Shown: positions 9,579-18,799, numbered from the stretch's first letter. The stretch: 64,000 nt of DNA from Verrucomicrobium sp. GAS474 (GCF_900105685.1 NZ_LT629781.1:2232001-2296000); one strand, 5' to 3'. Numbers and translations: made by a program. The notes: generated by a model from the sequence alone, not told the origin.

Positions 9579-9651
9579 AACGTTTGTGCTTTCAATAGAA
9601 CGGAGGTTCCTAAAGAAAATCAGCCTGAGTTCTATTGAGAGTATAAACGTT
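9579..9651 (+). repeat. long imperfect inverted repeat, fully pairable as plus-strand RNA
   Basis: Two 23-base arms (9579-9601 and 9629-9651) flank a 27-base loop in the 260-base gap between the divergent esterase and GH16 genes. The arms share AACGTTT at the outside and TCAATAGAAC at the inside. The three positions where they are not strict complements would all be G-U pairs in a plus-strand transcript, but A-C mismatches in a minus-strand one. That bias suggests selection on RNA read towards the GH16 gene. No T-run follows, so it is not a standard terminator. Confidence 0.6.
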
Positions 9652-9785
9652 TTGTGGCGAGCGGTTCGATTGTGCGTAACGTGATTTTCGTCCAGGAAAA
9701 AACGTCGTCGCCAAACACCGAGGCGTTTCATTCAACTTCAATCGCAGGGGATAGAGATCAAAAGGGGATCCAGGAGCACTGAATT

Positions 9786-11831
9786 ATGAATAGACCTCTC
9801 AATGCGGGAGCCTGCCTGGCTTCCATGGCACTGGCCGCTTTGGCCTTTCTTTCAACCACCTCGACGAGCCCCGCCGCCCCGCCCGCAGGCTACACCCAGG
9901 TCTGGGCCGACGAGTTCAACGGCACCGCGCTCGACACGGGGCATTGGTACTACGACCATCCCGGCTATTACCGGAGCGCCTACAACGACCCGAGCGCGGT
10001 GAGCGTCGGGGGCGGGAACCTCTCGATCACCGTCTACACCGACGCCAGCGGGAAGGATTACTCGGCGATCCTCGACACCCGGTTCAAGTATCAGCCCCTC
10101 TACGGCTATATCGAGGCGCGGATCAGCACCGTCAACACCGGCGGGAACTGGTCGGCGTTCTGGATGTGGGTCGATTCCTACGGCGGCACCGGCGCCGCGC
10201 CCTATCATCCCCACACCGACGGCACCGAGGCCGACATCATGGAGCATCGTGCCCTCGACGGGTACCAGAACAACATCTCCGACCTCGTCGATTCGGCGCT
10301 CCACTGGGACAACTACAACGCCGACGAGAAGAACGCCACCAACGGGCTGCGCGGCGCGGGCCTCGGTACCGGCTACCACACCTACGGCCTCCTCTGGACG
10401 CCGACCTCGCAGACCTTCTACATCGACGGCGTCTACCAATACACGATCAACGACGATCCGCAGGCCGATCCGCCGACCCAGCCCGGCACGCCGAACCCGA
10501 CGACGGGACCGATCTCCCACATCAGCGAGTTCCTGATCCTGAGCACCGAGGTGCTGAGTAACAGTTGGGCGGGCAACCGCCCCGCCGGGGGCTACGGCTC
10601 CCTCGCGACCAGCACGACGAAGATGAACGTCGACTACGTCCGGGTCTACCAGCGCAATCCGACGGCCCCCCTCGCGCCGACCGACGTGACGGCGGCGAAC
10701 ACCTCAACCGGCACCGTCAACCTCGGTTGGGAACTGCCCGACAACGCCCCCTACTACAACATCAAGCGGTCGACCGTCCCCGGCGGCCCCTATGCCGTCA
10801 TCGCCACGAACGTCGGCGTCCAGGACCAGAAGAACAACCTCTGCTACGCCGACACCACCGCCGCCCCCGGCACGACCTACTACTACGTCGTTTCCGCCCT
10901 CAACGGCGGGCTGGAGGGACCGAACAGCGCCGAGGTGACGAACAACGCCGCGGGCCAGCCGAACTACGTCCACGGCGGCCTCTGGTCGGCGCAGGGTCTC
11001 TTCACCGGGCAGCCGAGCGGCGCCCACATGCTCCAGAACGTCGCCGTCGCCGCCAACACGAACTACGAGGCCGGCGTCTGGGTGAGGGGAAGCGGCGGGC
11101 GCATCCGGCTGCTGGCGAAGAACTCGGGCAGCCCCTACACGGCCCTCGCCTCGCAGCTCATCTATCCGACGGAGGAATGGACCTACTACAGCGTCACCTT
11201 CAACACGGGCGCGTTGACTTCCGTCGCCTTCTACATCGACGACTACTCCGACAGCGTCGCCACGGTCTCGGTCGACGATACCTTCCTGGGGCTCCCCGGC
11301 GGGGCGAATCTCCTCGCGAATCCCGGGTTCGAGACCGGGACCTTCGCCTCGTGGAACGTCAATCCGGGTCCCGTCTGGACCCCGAGGCAGGCCGTGGGCA
11401 TGTCGCCCAACGTCCACTCGGGGACCGAATCGGCGAAGGGCGAATTCAGCGGCGTCCCGAGCTACACCTCATGCCTTCAGACGAAGACCCTTGCCGCCAA
11501 TACCGACTATGTCGCGGGACTTTGGGTGAAGGGAACCGGGACGATCCGCCTCCTGATCCGCGACGGCCTCACCTACGAGAACTTCACGAGCCGGTTCATC
11601 TACGCCACGGAGGCCTGGACCTATTACACCCTCCCGTTCAACTCCGGCACCCACACCACGGTGAACTTCTTCTTCAACGACTCTTCGACCATCGAGGGGA
11701 CGGTCCACGTCGATGACGCCTTCCTCGGTCTCGCCGTCGGCCCCAACCTGCTGACCAATCCGGGGTTTGAAAGCGGCAGCACCGGCTGGACGATCTATTC
11801 CGGCTCGGTCTGGACGCCGGGGGCCTGGTAA
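9786..11831 (+). CDS. secreted glycoside hydrolase family 16 enzyme with FN3 and CenC-type modules
   Basis: A 681-residue exported polysaccharide hydrolase. A signal peptide ends near residue 30. The GH16 domain spans about 35-295 and carries the diagnostic ExDxxE active site as DGTEADIMEH (E148, D150, E153), with WYYDHPGYYR and VDYVRVYQR at its ends. A fibronectin type III module follows (about 297-388). The remainder consists of CBM4/9-like (CenC) beta-sandwich units with the signatures NLLANPGFETG and AANTDYVAGLWVKGTG. The first unit lacks its front half and the last stops after VWTPGAW, so the array begins and ends mid-module. The substrate is probably a beta-1,3 or mixed-linkage glucan or a related polysaccharide; GH16 subfamily cannot be settled by eye. 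Confidence 0.88.
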   Translation: MNRPLNAGACLASMALAALAFLSTTSTSPAAPPAGYTQVWADEFNGTALDTGHWYYDHPGYYRSAYNDPSAVSVGGGNLSITVYTDASGKDYSAILDTRFKYQPLYGYIEARISTVNTGGNWSAFWMWVDSYGGTGAAPYHPHTDGTEADIMEHRALDGYQNNISDLVDSALHWDNYNADEKNATNGLRGAGLGTGYHTYGLLWTPTSQTFYIDGVYQYTINDDPQADPPTQPGTPNPTTGPISHISEFLILSTEVLSNSWAGNRPAGGYGSLATSTTKMNVDYVRVYQRNPTAPLAPTDVTAANTSTGTVNLGWELPDNAPYYNIKRSTVPGGPYAVIATNVGVQDQKNNLCYADTTAAPGTTYYYVVSALNGGLEGPNSAEVTNNAAGQPNYVHGGLWSAQGLFTGQPSGAHMLQNVAVAANTNYEAGVWVRGSGGRIRLLAKNSGSPYTALASQLIYPTEEWTYYSVTFNTGALTSVAFYIDDYSDSVATVSVDDTFLGLPGGANLLANPGFETGTFASWNVNPGPVWTPRQAVGMSPNVHSGTESAKGEFSGVPSYTSCLQTKTLAANTDYVAGLWVKGTGTIRLLIRDGLTYENFTSRFIYATEAWTYYTLPFNSGTHTTVNFFFNDSSTIEGTVHVDDAFLGLAVGPNLLTNPGFESGSTGWTIYSGSVWTPGAW

Positions 11832-11865
11832 GGAGGGGGGGGCAGGGGCGGTCCAAGGGGGCCGC

Positions 11866-13161
11866 TCAGGCCATCGCGACCTGGAAGGACGGGCGGATCA
11901 GGCTCGCCGGACGGCGACGTTCGGCGTCCGTCGGGGCGGGGGTTGCCGTCGGGCGCGGACGGCGGAGATCGTCGAGGAGGGCCTGGATCGCCGTGGGATC
12001 GGCGATGCCCCGCCGATGGAGGGCGGCGGCGATCTGCGGGATGCCGTTCTGTTCCCGGGCGGTGATGAGGCCCGGTTCGAGGCGGTGCAGGGCGCGGAGG
12101 AACGACCTCAGGATCGGCACCTCGTCGGTCGCGAGGAGGAGGTAGTAAATGGCGTTGTGGCCCTCGGCGTCGGTGTCCTCGATGCCGAGGCCCCGCGCGA
12201 TGAGGGGCGCGGCGAGATCAAGGCGCTGCTTCGCCAGGGCGGCGAGGAGGGGCGATTCCTCGAGGGTCTTGACCGGCCGCCAGGCTCTTCCCTCGATCTG
12301 GAAGATTTCCCGGAACATCCGCTGATCGCCGGTATCGACGGCGGAGAGGAGCGCCCTGCGGAAGATGTCGCCGGGCCGGGGCGCGCCATCGCCGGGCACC
12401 GCGGTGGCCGCAGGCGGGGTGAGGAGGGTCTCCCAGTCGACGCGCTGCCGGAGGAGAGTGAGGAGGCCCGAATCTTCGCGGACCTTCGCGAGGTCGAGGG
12501 CGTTGAGGCCGCCGCAATCGGGAATCAGCGGATTGGCCCCCCGGTCGAGGAGGAGGGTGACCATCCGGTCGCATTCCTCCAGGCGGGTGAGGGCGATCTG
12601 GATCGGGGTCCGCCCGTAGAGGTCGAGGGCGTTGACGTCGGCGCCGAGGGCGAGGAGCTGCTCGACGTTGAGGGTCTCGTTCTGGGAGACGGCGGCGTGG
12701 AGCGGCTTCGAACCGTTGTCGGGGCTCGGCACATTGGGATCGCCTCCCCGGGAGCAGAGGAGCGGGATCAGGCTGTCGATCGTCCGCGTCATGGCGGCGG
12801 CGCGCATGATCGTCCCGTGGAGGGTGTGGGGGGCGTTCGGGTCGGCACCATGCTCGAGGAGCGCCTCGAGGACCCGGGGGGACTGCGCGTCCATCGCCTC
12901 CTCGAGGGGATGCTTGTCGTCCTTCGGGCTGAGCCGGTCCATCGAAAAGCCCATCTCGTGAAGCGGGGCGATGCAATGGTGGGCGTGATGGAGGATGGCG
13001 AGGGAGAGGAGGTCGTTGCCGCCGAAGCGGTAGTTGCTCGGGAGACCGGGAAGGTGGCGGGCGGCGAGATGGAGGTTCTCGACGTGATTCTCGCGCAGAG
13101 CTCGAGCCAGTCTTTCATCGAGCTCGAGGGAGGCGGTGGGAGAAAAGAAAGTCGTCACCAT
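11866..13161 (-). CDS. ankyrin-repeat protein
   Basis: A 431-residue protein from the chosen ATG (a TTG nine codons upstream, at 13188, is possible). It carries repeated ankyrin units such as VLEALLEHGADPNAPH, VEQLLALGADVNALDLYGRTPIQIAL and VTLLLDRGANPLIPDCGGLNALDLA across about residues 85-240. A second helical stretch (LLAALAKQRLDLAAPLIARG) lies at about 290-380. There is no signal peptide or catalytic motif. Ankyrin proteins mediate protein-protein contacts, and no partner is suggested by context. The upstream region is AT-rich compared with its surroundings, which could hold its promoter. Confidence 0.82.
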   Translation of the reverse strand: MVTTFFSPTASLELDERLARALRENHVENLHLAARHLPGLPSNYRFGGNDLLSLAILHHAHHCIAPLHEMGFSMDRLSPKDDKHPLEEAMDAQSPRVLEALLEHGADPNAPHTLHGTIMRAAAMTRTIDSLIPLLCSRGGDPNVPSPDNGSKPLHAAVSQNETLNVEQLLALGADVNALDLYGRTPIQIALTRLEECDRMVTLLLDRGANPLIPDCGGLNALDLAKVREDSGLLTLLRQRVDWETLLTPPAATAVPGDGAPRPGDIFRRALLSAVDTGDQRMFREIFQIEGRAWRPVKTLEESPLLAALAKQRLDLAAPLIARGLGIEDTDAEGHNAIYYLLLATDEVPILRSFLRALHRLEPGLITAREQNGIPQIAAALHRRGIADPTAIQALLDDLRRPRPTATPAPTDAERRRPASLIRPSFQVAMA

Positions 13162-13346
13162 GCGATCGTGCCGCCAGAGTCGTGCCAAGAAGGGTGTCTC
13201 TATTTTAAGTTATTTATGATAAATGGGTTGTGTCTTTTGTTGCGTATCGGGTCCTCTTTCTTACCCCCCTAATTCTGCAAGAATCGGCGGGGAGGCCTTG
13301 CAAAGTACAAGAAGTCGAACGGGGGTGAAACATCGGAAATGGGCAC

Positions 13347-13378
13347 AAAAAAGGCCGGGATTGCTCCCGGCCTTTTTT
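13347..13378 (-). terminator. strong bidirectional rho-independent terminator after rpoD
   Basis: A perfect 14-base-pair stem: AAAAAAGGCCGGGA at 13347-13360 and its complement at 13365-13378, around a TTGC loop. T-runs occur on both strands, so it can end rpoD transcription and block read-through in the other direction. Confidence 0.88.
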
Positions 13379-13394
13379 GCGGCGCTCTTTCTCT

Positions 13395-15386
13395 TTAGAA
13401 AGAGCGCTCGGCTTCCAAAAAGCCGTGCAGATGGCGCAGCCGGGTCGGGTGGCGCATCTTGCGGAGGGCCTTGGCCTCGATCTGCCGGATCCGCTCGCGG
13501 GTGACGCGGAACTGGCGGCCGACTTCCTCGAGGGTGCGGGAGTAGCCGTCGACCAGGCCGAAGCGCTGTTCGATGACGGCGCGCTCGCGCTCCGTGAGGG
13601 TGTGGAGGACGTGCTTGATCTTCTCCTTGAGGAGGGCGTAGGCCGTCATCTCGGAGGGATTCTCGGCGGTCTTGTCCTCGATGAAGTCGCCGAAGGTCGT
13701 GTCGTCGCTGTCCCCGACCTGGGCCTGGAGGGAGATCGGCTGCTGGGCCATCTTGAGGATGGCGCGGACGCGCTCGACGGCCATCTGGATTTCGTCGGAG
13801 ATTTCCTCGGGCGTCGGCTCGCGGCCGAATTCCTGGACCAGCTGCTTCTGCACGCGCATCAGCTTGTTGATCGTCTCGATCATGTGGACCGGGATGCGGA
13901 TCGTCCGGGCCTGGTCGGCGATGGAGCGGGTGATCGCCTGCCGGATCCACCACGTGGCGTAGGTGGAGAACTTGTAGCCGCGGCGGTACTCGAACTTCTC
14001 GACCGCCTTCATGAGGCCCATGTTGCCTTCCTGGATGAGGTCGAGGAAGGAGAGGCCGCGGTTCGTGTACTTCTTCGCGATCGAGATGACGAGGCGGAGG
14101 TTGGCCTCGACCATCTCGGTCTTGGCGCGGAGGGCCTTGCGGAGCCACTCCTTCATCTCGAGGTGCTCCTTGCGATAGAGGGCGATCGACATGCGGGACT
14201 GGGTCTCGATGTCGGCGATCTGGTGGTTCAGGTCGGCGATGCGGGAGAGGGTCTCCTTGCTCCGGGACTTGCTCTTCTCGAGCTGGGCCTTCTCGGCCTC
14301 GACTTCCTCGAGGCGCTGGAAATGGGCGTCGCTGATGGCGGCGAAGTCCTCGATGACCTTCTGCTTGTAGAAGAACTTCGTGAAGAGCCGCTCGAGGGCG
14401 GCCTGCTGCTTGTCGTACTCCTTCTGGAGGGCGGCGGCCTTCGGGCCGGTGCCGGCCTTGGCGAGCTTCGCGTAGAGGGCGTCAAGCTTGTCGGAGGAGG
14501 TCTCGACGCTGCGGGTGAGGCCCTTCAGGGAGCGCATGTACTTCTCGCGCCCCTCGATCTTCTTGTCCTGGATGATCCGGTCGAAGCGCTCGCGGCCCTG
14601 CTCCAGCTTGTGGGCGAGGTTGAGGTATTCGCGGGCGATGAAGCCGAGGCGGTTCAGGCCCTTCTGGACCATGAGCTCGGCGTCCTCGATCCGCTTGGAG
14701 ATCTCGACCTCCTGCTCGCGGGTGAGCAGGGGGACCTGGCCCATCTGCTTCAGGTACATCCGGACGGGGTCGTCGAGGATGTCGAGCTTGGCTTCCTTGT
14801 CCTCCTCGACGGCTTCCTCCTCGGCGGCGACGGGCTGCTTGAGGTTGTCGACCTCGGAGCTGTCGATGACGTTGATCTCGAGGTTCCGGAGGAAGACGAG
14901 GACGGCGTCGATCTCGTCGGGGCCGACCCCTTCGGGGAGGCCGTCGTTGAGGTCGTCGAAGGTCAGGTAGCCCTGTTCCTTGGCGAGCTTGACGAGTTCG
15001 CGGAGGCGGTCCTGGCGCTCGGGATGCTGCGCCCAGATGGCGGAGAGCTTCGCCGAGGCGTCGCGGTCGTCGAGGGAGAGGGCTCCGCCGGCGGCGACGC
15101 GGGCGGCGGCTCCGCCGATGGCGGGCGCTTCCTTCGGCACGGTCTGCTTCGGCTTTTCCTTTTCGGTTTCCTTGGCCGACGCCTTCGCGGGCTTGGCCGC
15201 GGCCTTCGGGGCGGGCGCCTTGACGGGGGTCTTCGGCTTTTCCTTGCTGGCGGGTGCCTTGGCCTTGGCGGCAGGTTTGCCCTGGGTCTTCACCGCCGGC
15301 TTGGCGGCTTTGGCTTTCGCGGGAGTGGGGGCCTTTTTCGAGGGGATCGAGGAGGTCTTTTTGGTGGGCTTACCAGCTTTGGGCAT
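13395..15386 (-). CDS. rpoD: primary RNA polymerase sigma factor (sigma-70) with Lys/Ala/Pro-rich N-terminal tail
   Basis: A 663-residue housekeeping sigma factor. Region 1.1 lies at about 108-185. Region 1.2 starts at [18 protein letters not shown], followed by a large non-conserved insertion rich in charged helices. Region 2 contains [18 protein letters not shown] (2.3-2.4, DNA melting and -10 contact). Region 4.2 carries the helix-turn-helix [20 protein letters not shown]. The first 90 or so residues are an unusual low-complexity tail of Lys, Ala and Pro with no counterpart in ordinary RpoD, resembling the basic tail of histone H1-like proteins. The gene sits downstream of dnaG on the same strand and has its own promoter-like sequence. 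Confidence 0.96.
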   Translation of the reverse strand: MPKAGKPTKKTSSIPSKKAPTPAKAKAAKPAVKTQGKPAAKAKAPASKEKPKTPVKAPAPKAAAKPAKASAKETEKEKPKQTVPKEAPAIGGAAARVAAGGALSLDDRDASAKLSAIWAQHPERQDRLRELVKLAKEQGYLTFDDLNDGLPEGVGPDEIDAVLVFLRNLEINVIDSSEVDNLKQPVAAEEEAVEEDKEAKLDILDDPVRMYLKQMGQVPLLTREQEVEISKRIEDAELMVQKGLNRLGFIAREYLNLAHKLEQGRERFDRIIQDKKIEGREKYMRSLKGLTRSVETSSDKLDALYAKLAKAGTGPKAAALQKEYDKQQAALERLFTKFFYKQKVIEDFAAISDAHFQRLEEVEAEKAQLEKSKSRSKETLSRIADLNHQIADIETQSRMSIALYRKEHLEMKEWLRKALRAKTEMVEANLRLVISIAKKYTNRGLSFLDLIQEGNMGLMKAVEKFEYRRGYKFSTYATWWIRQAITRSIADQARTIRIPVHMIETINKLMRVQKQLVQEFGREPTPEEISDEIQMAVERVRAILKMAQQPISLQAQVGDSDDTTFGDFIEDKTAENPSEMTAYALLKEKIKHVLHTLTERERAVIEQRFGLVDGYSRTLEEVGRQFRVTRERIRQIEAKALRKMRHPTRLRHLHGFLEAERSF

Positions 15387-15464
15387 AGGGGAGGGGATTG
15401 GCGTGTCGACAGCGAGGGTAACTAGAACGGAGCCGGGGATTTAAGGGGAAAAGTGGAGCCTGAA

Positions 15465-15493
15465 ACTTTACGGGGGGTGCCCTGTCAAGTCAA
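15465..15493 (-). promoter_or_regulatory. predicted sigma-70 promoter of rpoD
   Basis: On the minus strand, TTGACT (15488-15493) and TAAAGT (15465-15470) are separated by exactly 17 bases. They lie about 80 bases before the rpoD ATG, inside the dnaG-rpoD gap. This would allow rpoD expression independent of dnaG. Confidence 0.5.
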
Positions 15494-15584
15494 GTGATGT
15501 GCTTGCGTTTAATGTAACTTATTCCAGGGGTGCGGGTTATATCCCGATTTCCGCGCCTTGCCGGGGGGCTGCCCGGGGCTCTTT

Positions 15585-17495
15585 TCAGCGCGCGCCGCGC
15601 TTCAGTTCCATGAACTCGCGCGATTTGGCGAGGAGTTCCTCGGGGGAGAGGATCCCCGATTTGATTTCCTGCTCCAATTCGCGGATGCGGCGATCCGTTG
15701 CTTCGCGGGCGATTTTGGCGAGGACGGTCTCGCAGAGTTGGGCGGGGGTGACCTCGCTGTCGAAGGTCGGCGGCTCCAGCAGGAGACGGGCGATGGCGTT
15801 GCGCTCGGGCTCGGCGAGGGTGGCCATGAAATCGGCCTCGTCCTCCCACGCGCCGTCGCCGTGGAGGATGAGGAGGAGCTGGAGGAGATGGCCCCCTTCG
15901 AGGAAGGAAAGGGCGGCGGGATGGAGGCCGCGCTGGATGGCGGGGACGAGTTCCGGGTGGTGGAGGGCGAGGGCGAGGAGGCCCTCGACCTTCGGATCGC
16001 CCTTGTAGGGCGGCGCGGGGGCCTCGGGCGCGGCGTGGTCGGCGTCGACGTTGTAGTCCCGCTCCTCGTCCTCGGGATGATGCGGAGCCCCGCCGATCGG
16101 CTGGGGGCCGTCGAGGAGGGAGGGGGGCTGCCGGGGGGCGTTCTTCACCGCCCGCTCGGCCCGGGCGATCTCCTGCTGGAAGGCGGCGAGGGTGACGCCG
16201 AGGCGGGTGGCGACCTCGAGGGCGGTCCGCTCCCGGGCGATGATGCTCGGGATCTTCGCGACGACGGCGGCCATCCGCTCGGCGACGAGGCCCCGGCCCC
16301 GGGCGGTCGAGACGTCCTGCTCCCGGCAGGCGACGGTGAGGGTGTGGTGGACGTAGTCGGGGGCCGAATCGAGGATCGGGCGGAGCGCGGCGGCCCCGCC
16401 GCGGCGGAGGAGGCTGTCGGGATCGTCCCCGGCGGGCATCGTGGCGATGCGGACGTCGATCCCGGTCTCGAGGAGGATCTCGGCGCTGCCGAAGGCGGCC
16501 TTCTGCCCGGCGCGGTCGGCGTCGAAGCAGATGACGACCTTGTCGGTGAAGCGTTTCAGCAGGGCGGCGTGGCGGGCGGTGAAGGCGGTCCCCTGCGGGG
16601 CGACGGCGTTGCGGATCTCGTGCTCGTAGCAGCGGATGAGGTCGATCTGGCCTTCGCAGAGGAGGGCCCAGCCCGAGTCGCGGATCCCCTGCTTCGTCTT
16701 GTCGAGGCCGAAGAGGACCTTGCTCTTGATGAAGATCGGCGTCTCGGGGGAGTTGACGTACTTGGCCGCCTTCGCCTCGGCGTCGAGGAGGCGGCCGCTG
16801 AAGGCGACGACGCGGCCCGTCTCGTCGCAGATGGGGAACATGAGGCGGCCCCGGAAGAGGTCGTAGCGGCGGCCCGATTCCTCGTTCACCTTCACGAGGC
16901 CGGAGAGTTCGAGGATCTCCTTCGTGAAGCCCTGCTTCAGCGCCCAGTCCAGCGTCGTGGTCCAGCCGTCGGGGGCGTAGCCGACCTGGAAACGCTTCGC
17001 CAGCTCGCTGCCGAAGTCGCGGCCCTTCAGGTAATTCCGGGCGACCTCGGCGGCCTTGTCCTTGTGGAGGAGTTCGGCCCACCACGCGGCGACGACCTCG
17101 TGGAGGCGGAGGAGCTGCTCGCGGGTCGAGCGGTCGCTGCCGCCGCCGCCGGGCTTGAACTGGTTTTTCTCGGGGATCTCGATGCCGGAGCGTTCCGCGA
17201 GGCGGCGGAGGGCTCCCATGAAGTCGAGGTTCTCGTAGAGGCTGACGAACTTGAAGACGTCGCCCCCCTGCTGGCTGCTGTAGCAGTAGAAGAGCTGCTT
17301 GTCCGGATGGACGTAGAAGGAGGGGGTCTTCTCCCGGTTGAAGGGGCTGAGGCCCCGGAACTGCTGCCCCGCCCGCTTCAACGGGACGTAGTTCCCGATC
17401 ACGTCGACGATGTCGCTCGCCTGCCGGACCCGCTCGACGATTTCCTTGAAATCGTCTCCTCCCTGGGGGGTGGCGGAACGAGGGGAAAAAGCCAT
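15585..17495 (-). CDS. dnaG: DNA primase with degenerate zinc-binding motif
   Basis: A 636-residue primase from the ATG at 17495. The open frame continues 130 codons upstream, but that part reads as non-protein and overlaps the divergent gene. The N-terminal domain has SPFNREKTPSF (about 50-60), then the RNA-polymerase core and a TOPRIM domain (EGQIDLIRCYEHEIRNAV, then CFDADRAGQKAA). The C-terminal helicase-interaction region ends in EELLAKSREFMELKRG. The usual zinc ligands C-x2-H...C-x2-C are replaced: S50, N53, C71 and S74 occupy those positions, so only one ligand remains. Catalytic residues of the TOPRIM core look intact. It precedes rpoD in a classic dnaG-rpoD pair, without rpsU. Confidence 0.95.
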   Translation of the reverse strand: MAFSPRSATPQGGDDFKEIVERVRQASDIVDVIGNYVPLKRAGQQFRGLSPFNREKTPSFYVHPDKQLFYCYSSQQGGDVFKFVSLYENLDFMGALRRLAERSGIEIPEKNQFKPGGGGSDRSTREQLLRLHEVVAAWWAELLHKDKAAEVARNYLKGRDFGSELAKRFQVGYAPDGWTTTLDWALKQGFTKEILELSGLVKVNEESGRRYDLFRGRLMFPICDETGRVVAFSGRLLDAEAKAAKYVNSPETPIFIKSKVLFGLDKTKQGIRDSGWALLCEGQIDLIRCYEHEIRNAVAPQGTAFTARHAALLKRFTDKVVICFDADRAGQKAAFGSAEILLETGIDVRIATMPAGDDPDSLLRRGGAAALRPILDSAPDYVHHTLTVACREQDVSTARGRGLVAERMAAVVAKIPSIIARERTALEVATRLGVTLAAFQQEIARAERAVKNAPRQPPSLLDGPQPIGGAPHHPEDEERDYNVDADHAAPEAPAPPYKGDPKVEGLLALALHHPELVPAIQRGLHPAALSFLEGGHLLQLLLILHGDGAWEDEADFMATLAEPERNAIARLLLEPPTFDSEVTPAQLCETVLAKIAREATDRRIRELEQEIKSGILSPEELLAKSREFMELKRGAR

Positions 17496-17504
17496 GGGCT
17501 TGCA

Positions 17505-17533
17505 ATCATACGTGGCGATTCCTACAAACGCAA
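17505..17533 (-). promoter_or_regulatory. predicted dnaG promoter, near-leaderless
   Basis: On the minus strand, TTGCGT (17528-17533) and TATGAT (17505-17510) are 17 bases apart. The expected start point falls only a few bases before the dnaG ATG at 17495, so the mRNA would be almost leaderless. This agrees with the lack of an SD. The -10 is good and the -35 weak. Confidence 0.38.
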
Positions 17534-17535
17534 TT

Positions 17536-18780
17536 GTGTCCCGCACCCGGTTTTCCGTTTTGTCCCGTTTTGGGGTCTGTTTTGGTCTGTCGCTTTTGCC
17601 TCTTTTGAAGTTGAGCGCGCAGGATCCTGCCGCGACCCCTGCCGCCCCCGTGGTCAAGAGCCGGGTCCTCCAGGTCGAGCGTCCCCAGATCGTCGACAAG
17701 CTCTCGGTGAACGGGGCGGCCGTGGCGCAGGAATGGCACGACGCGCTCCTCGCCTTCACGGGGAAATCGACCGAGGCCGCCGCATGGCAGGCCCTCGGCG
17801 TCGTCCCGAACGACGTCGTCGGGCTGAAGATCGAGGCCAACGGCAGCGCGATCATGTCGACCCGGGCCGAGTTGATCGTCGCCATGGCGAAGTCGCTCCA
17901 CGCGGCGGGGATTCCCTACGAGCGGATCGTCGTCTGGGACCGGGACGCGCGGTTCCTCGCCGGGACGGCCTACGAGAAGTTGACCACCGGCTCCGCCTGG
18001 AGCCCCGACCGTCCCTATCGCGTCGCCTCGGTCCTGCCGGTCGAGCCCGGCTCGCCCGAGACCGGGTTCGATCCGAAGCTTTTTGTCATCAACGAGAATG
18101 CCGGGCGCCTGATCTGGGGCGATTATCTCTTCCGCGGCAAGAGCCGGGACCAGGTCCTGAAGAACATCGACACCTTCGCCGAAGACCCGAAGGCGGGAGC
18201 GAAGAAGGACGACGCCCCGGCCTCGCCCTCGGCTTCCTCCTCCACGTCGAGCAGCGGCGATCCCGTCCTCCCGAAGGGCGAGATCCAGGAGCAGGTCAGC
18301 ACCCGTTCCTACGTGGCGAAGCTGGTGACGCAGACCTGCACGAAGATCGTCAACGTCCCCGTGATGATCGACCACGGCGGCGTCGGCCTCGGCGGCTGCC
18401 TCAGCTCCCTCGCCCTTGGGAGCGTCGACAACAACCGGCGTTTTTCCCAGGAGGGGGTCGCGGGCGATCCGTTCATCGGGGAGCTCCTCCTGAAGGAGGT
18501 CTTCAAGAAGAAGGTGATCCTCAACGTCATGGACGGCCTCATCGCCCAGTACGCGGGCGGGCCCGACTTCGTCCCCCAGTTCACCCACAGCATCGGCTGC
18601 CTCTATCTCTCGAACGATCCCGTCGCCATCGATTCCCTCGTCCTCGCCCGCTTCGAGCCGTGGCGCGTCGAGGCGAAGGTGACGCCCATCGGCGACCTCG
18701 CGAAGCACATCAAGGGGGCCGCCGAGCTCGGCGTCGGGACGAGCGATCCGGCGAAGATCGATTTGATCCGGCTCCCGTGA
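17536..18780 (+). CDS. exported DUF362-domain protein
   Basis: A 414-residue protein from a GTG at 17536, chosen because it gives a normal signal peptide (basic start, FGVCFGLSLLPLLKLSA core). An ATG at 17494 is in frame but shares its CATG with the dnaG start and gives an overlong N-region. The body matches the DUF362 pattern: GVVPNDVVGLKIEANG, then VPVMIDHGGVGLGGCLSSLALGS, and near the end LYLSNDPVAIDSLVLARFE. DUF362 proteins often accompany Fe-S or redox functions, but no Cys cluster is present and the function is unknown. A Ser/Ala-rich linker lies at about residues 218-235. Confidence 0.75.
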   Translation: MSRTRFSVLSRFGVCFGLSLLPLLKLSAQDPAATPAAPVVKSRVLQVERPQIVDKLSVNGAAVAQEWHDALLAFTGKSTEAAAWQALGVVPNDVVGLKIEANGSAIMSTRAELIVAMAKSLHAAGIPYERIVVWDRDARFLAGTAYEKLTTGSAWSPDRPYRVASVLPVEPGSPETGFDPKLFVINENAGRLIWGDYLFRGKSRDQVLKNIDTFAEDPKAGAKKDDAPASPSASSSTSSSGDPVLPKGEIQEQVSTRSYVAKLVTQTCTKIVNVPVMIDHGGVGLGGCLSSLALGSVDNNRRFSQEGVAGDPFIGELLLKEVFKKKVILNVMDGLIAQYAGGPDFVPQFTHSIGCLYLSNDPVAIDSLVLARFEPWRVEAKVTPIGDLAKHIKGAAELGVGTSDPAKIDLIRLP

Positions 18781-18799
18781 TGGGGCAGAGTGGAGGGCG

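Noticed and set aside
9579-9651. Simple rho-independent terminator or MITE relic
   Set aside because: No T-run follows and no target-site duplication or second copy is seen; the mismatch bias favours a plus-strand RNA.
17496-17885. N-terminal extension of dnaG by 130 codons
   Set aside because: The family starts near FKEIVERVRQASDIVDVI; the upstream translation has no similarity to primases and overlaps the divergent DUF362 gene.
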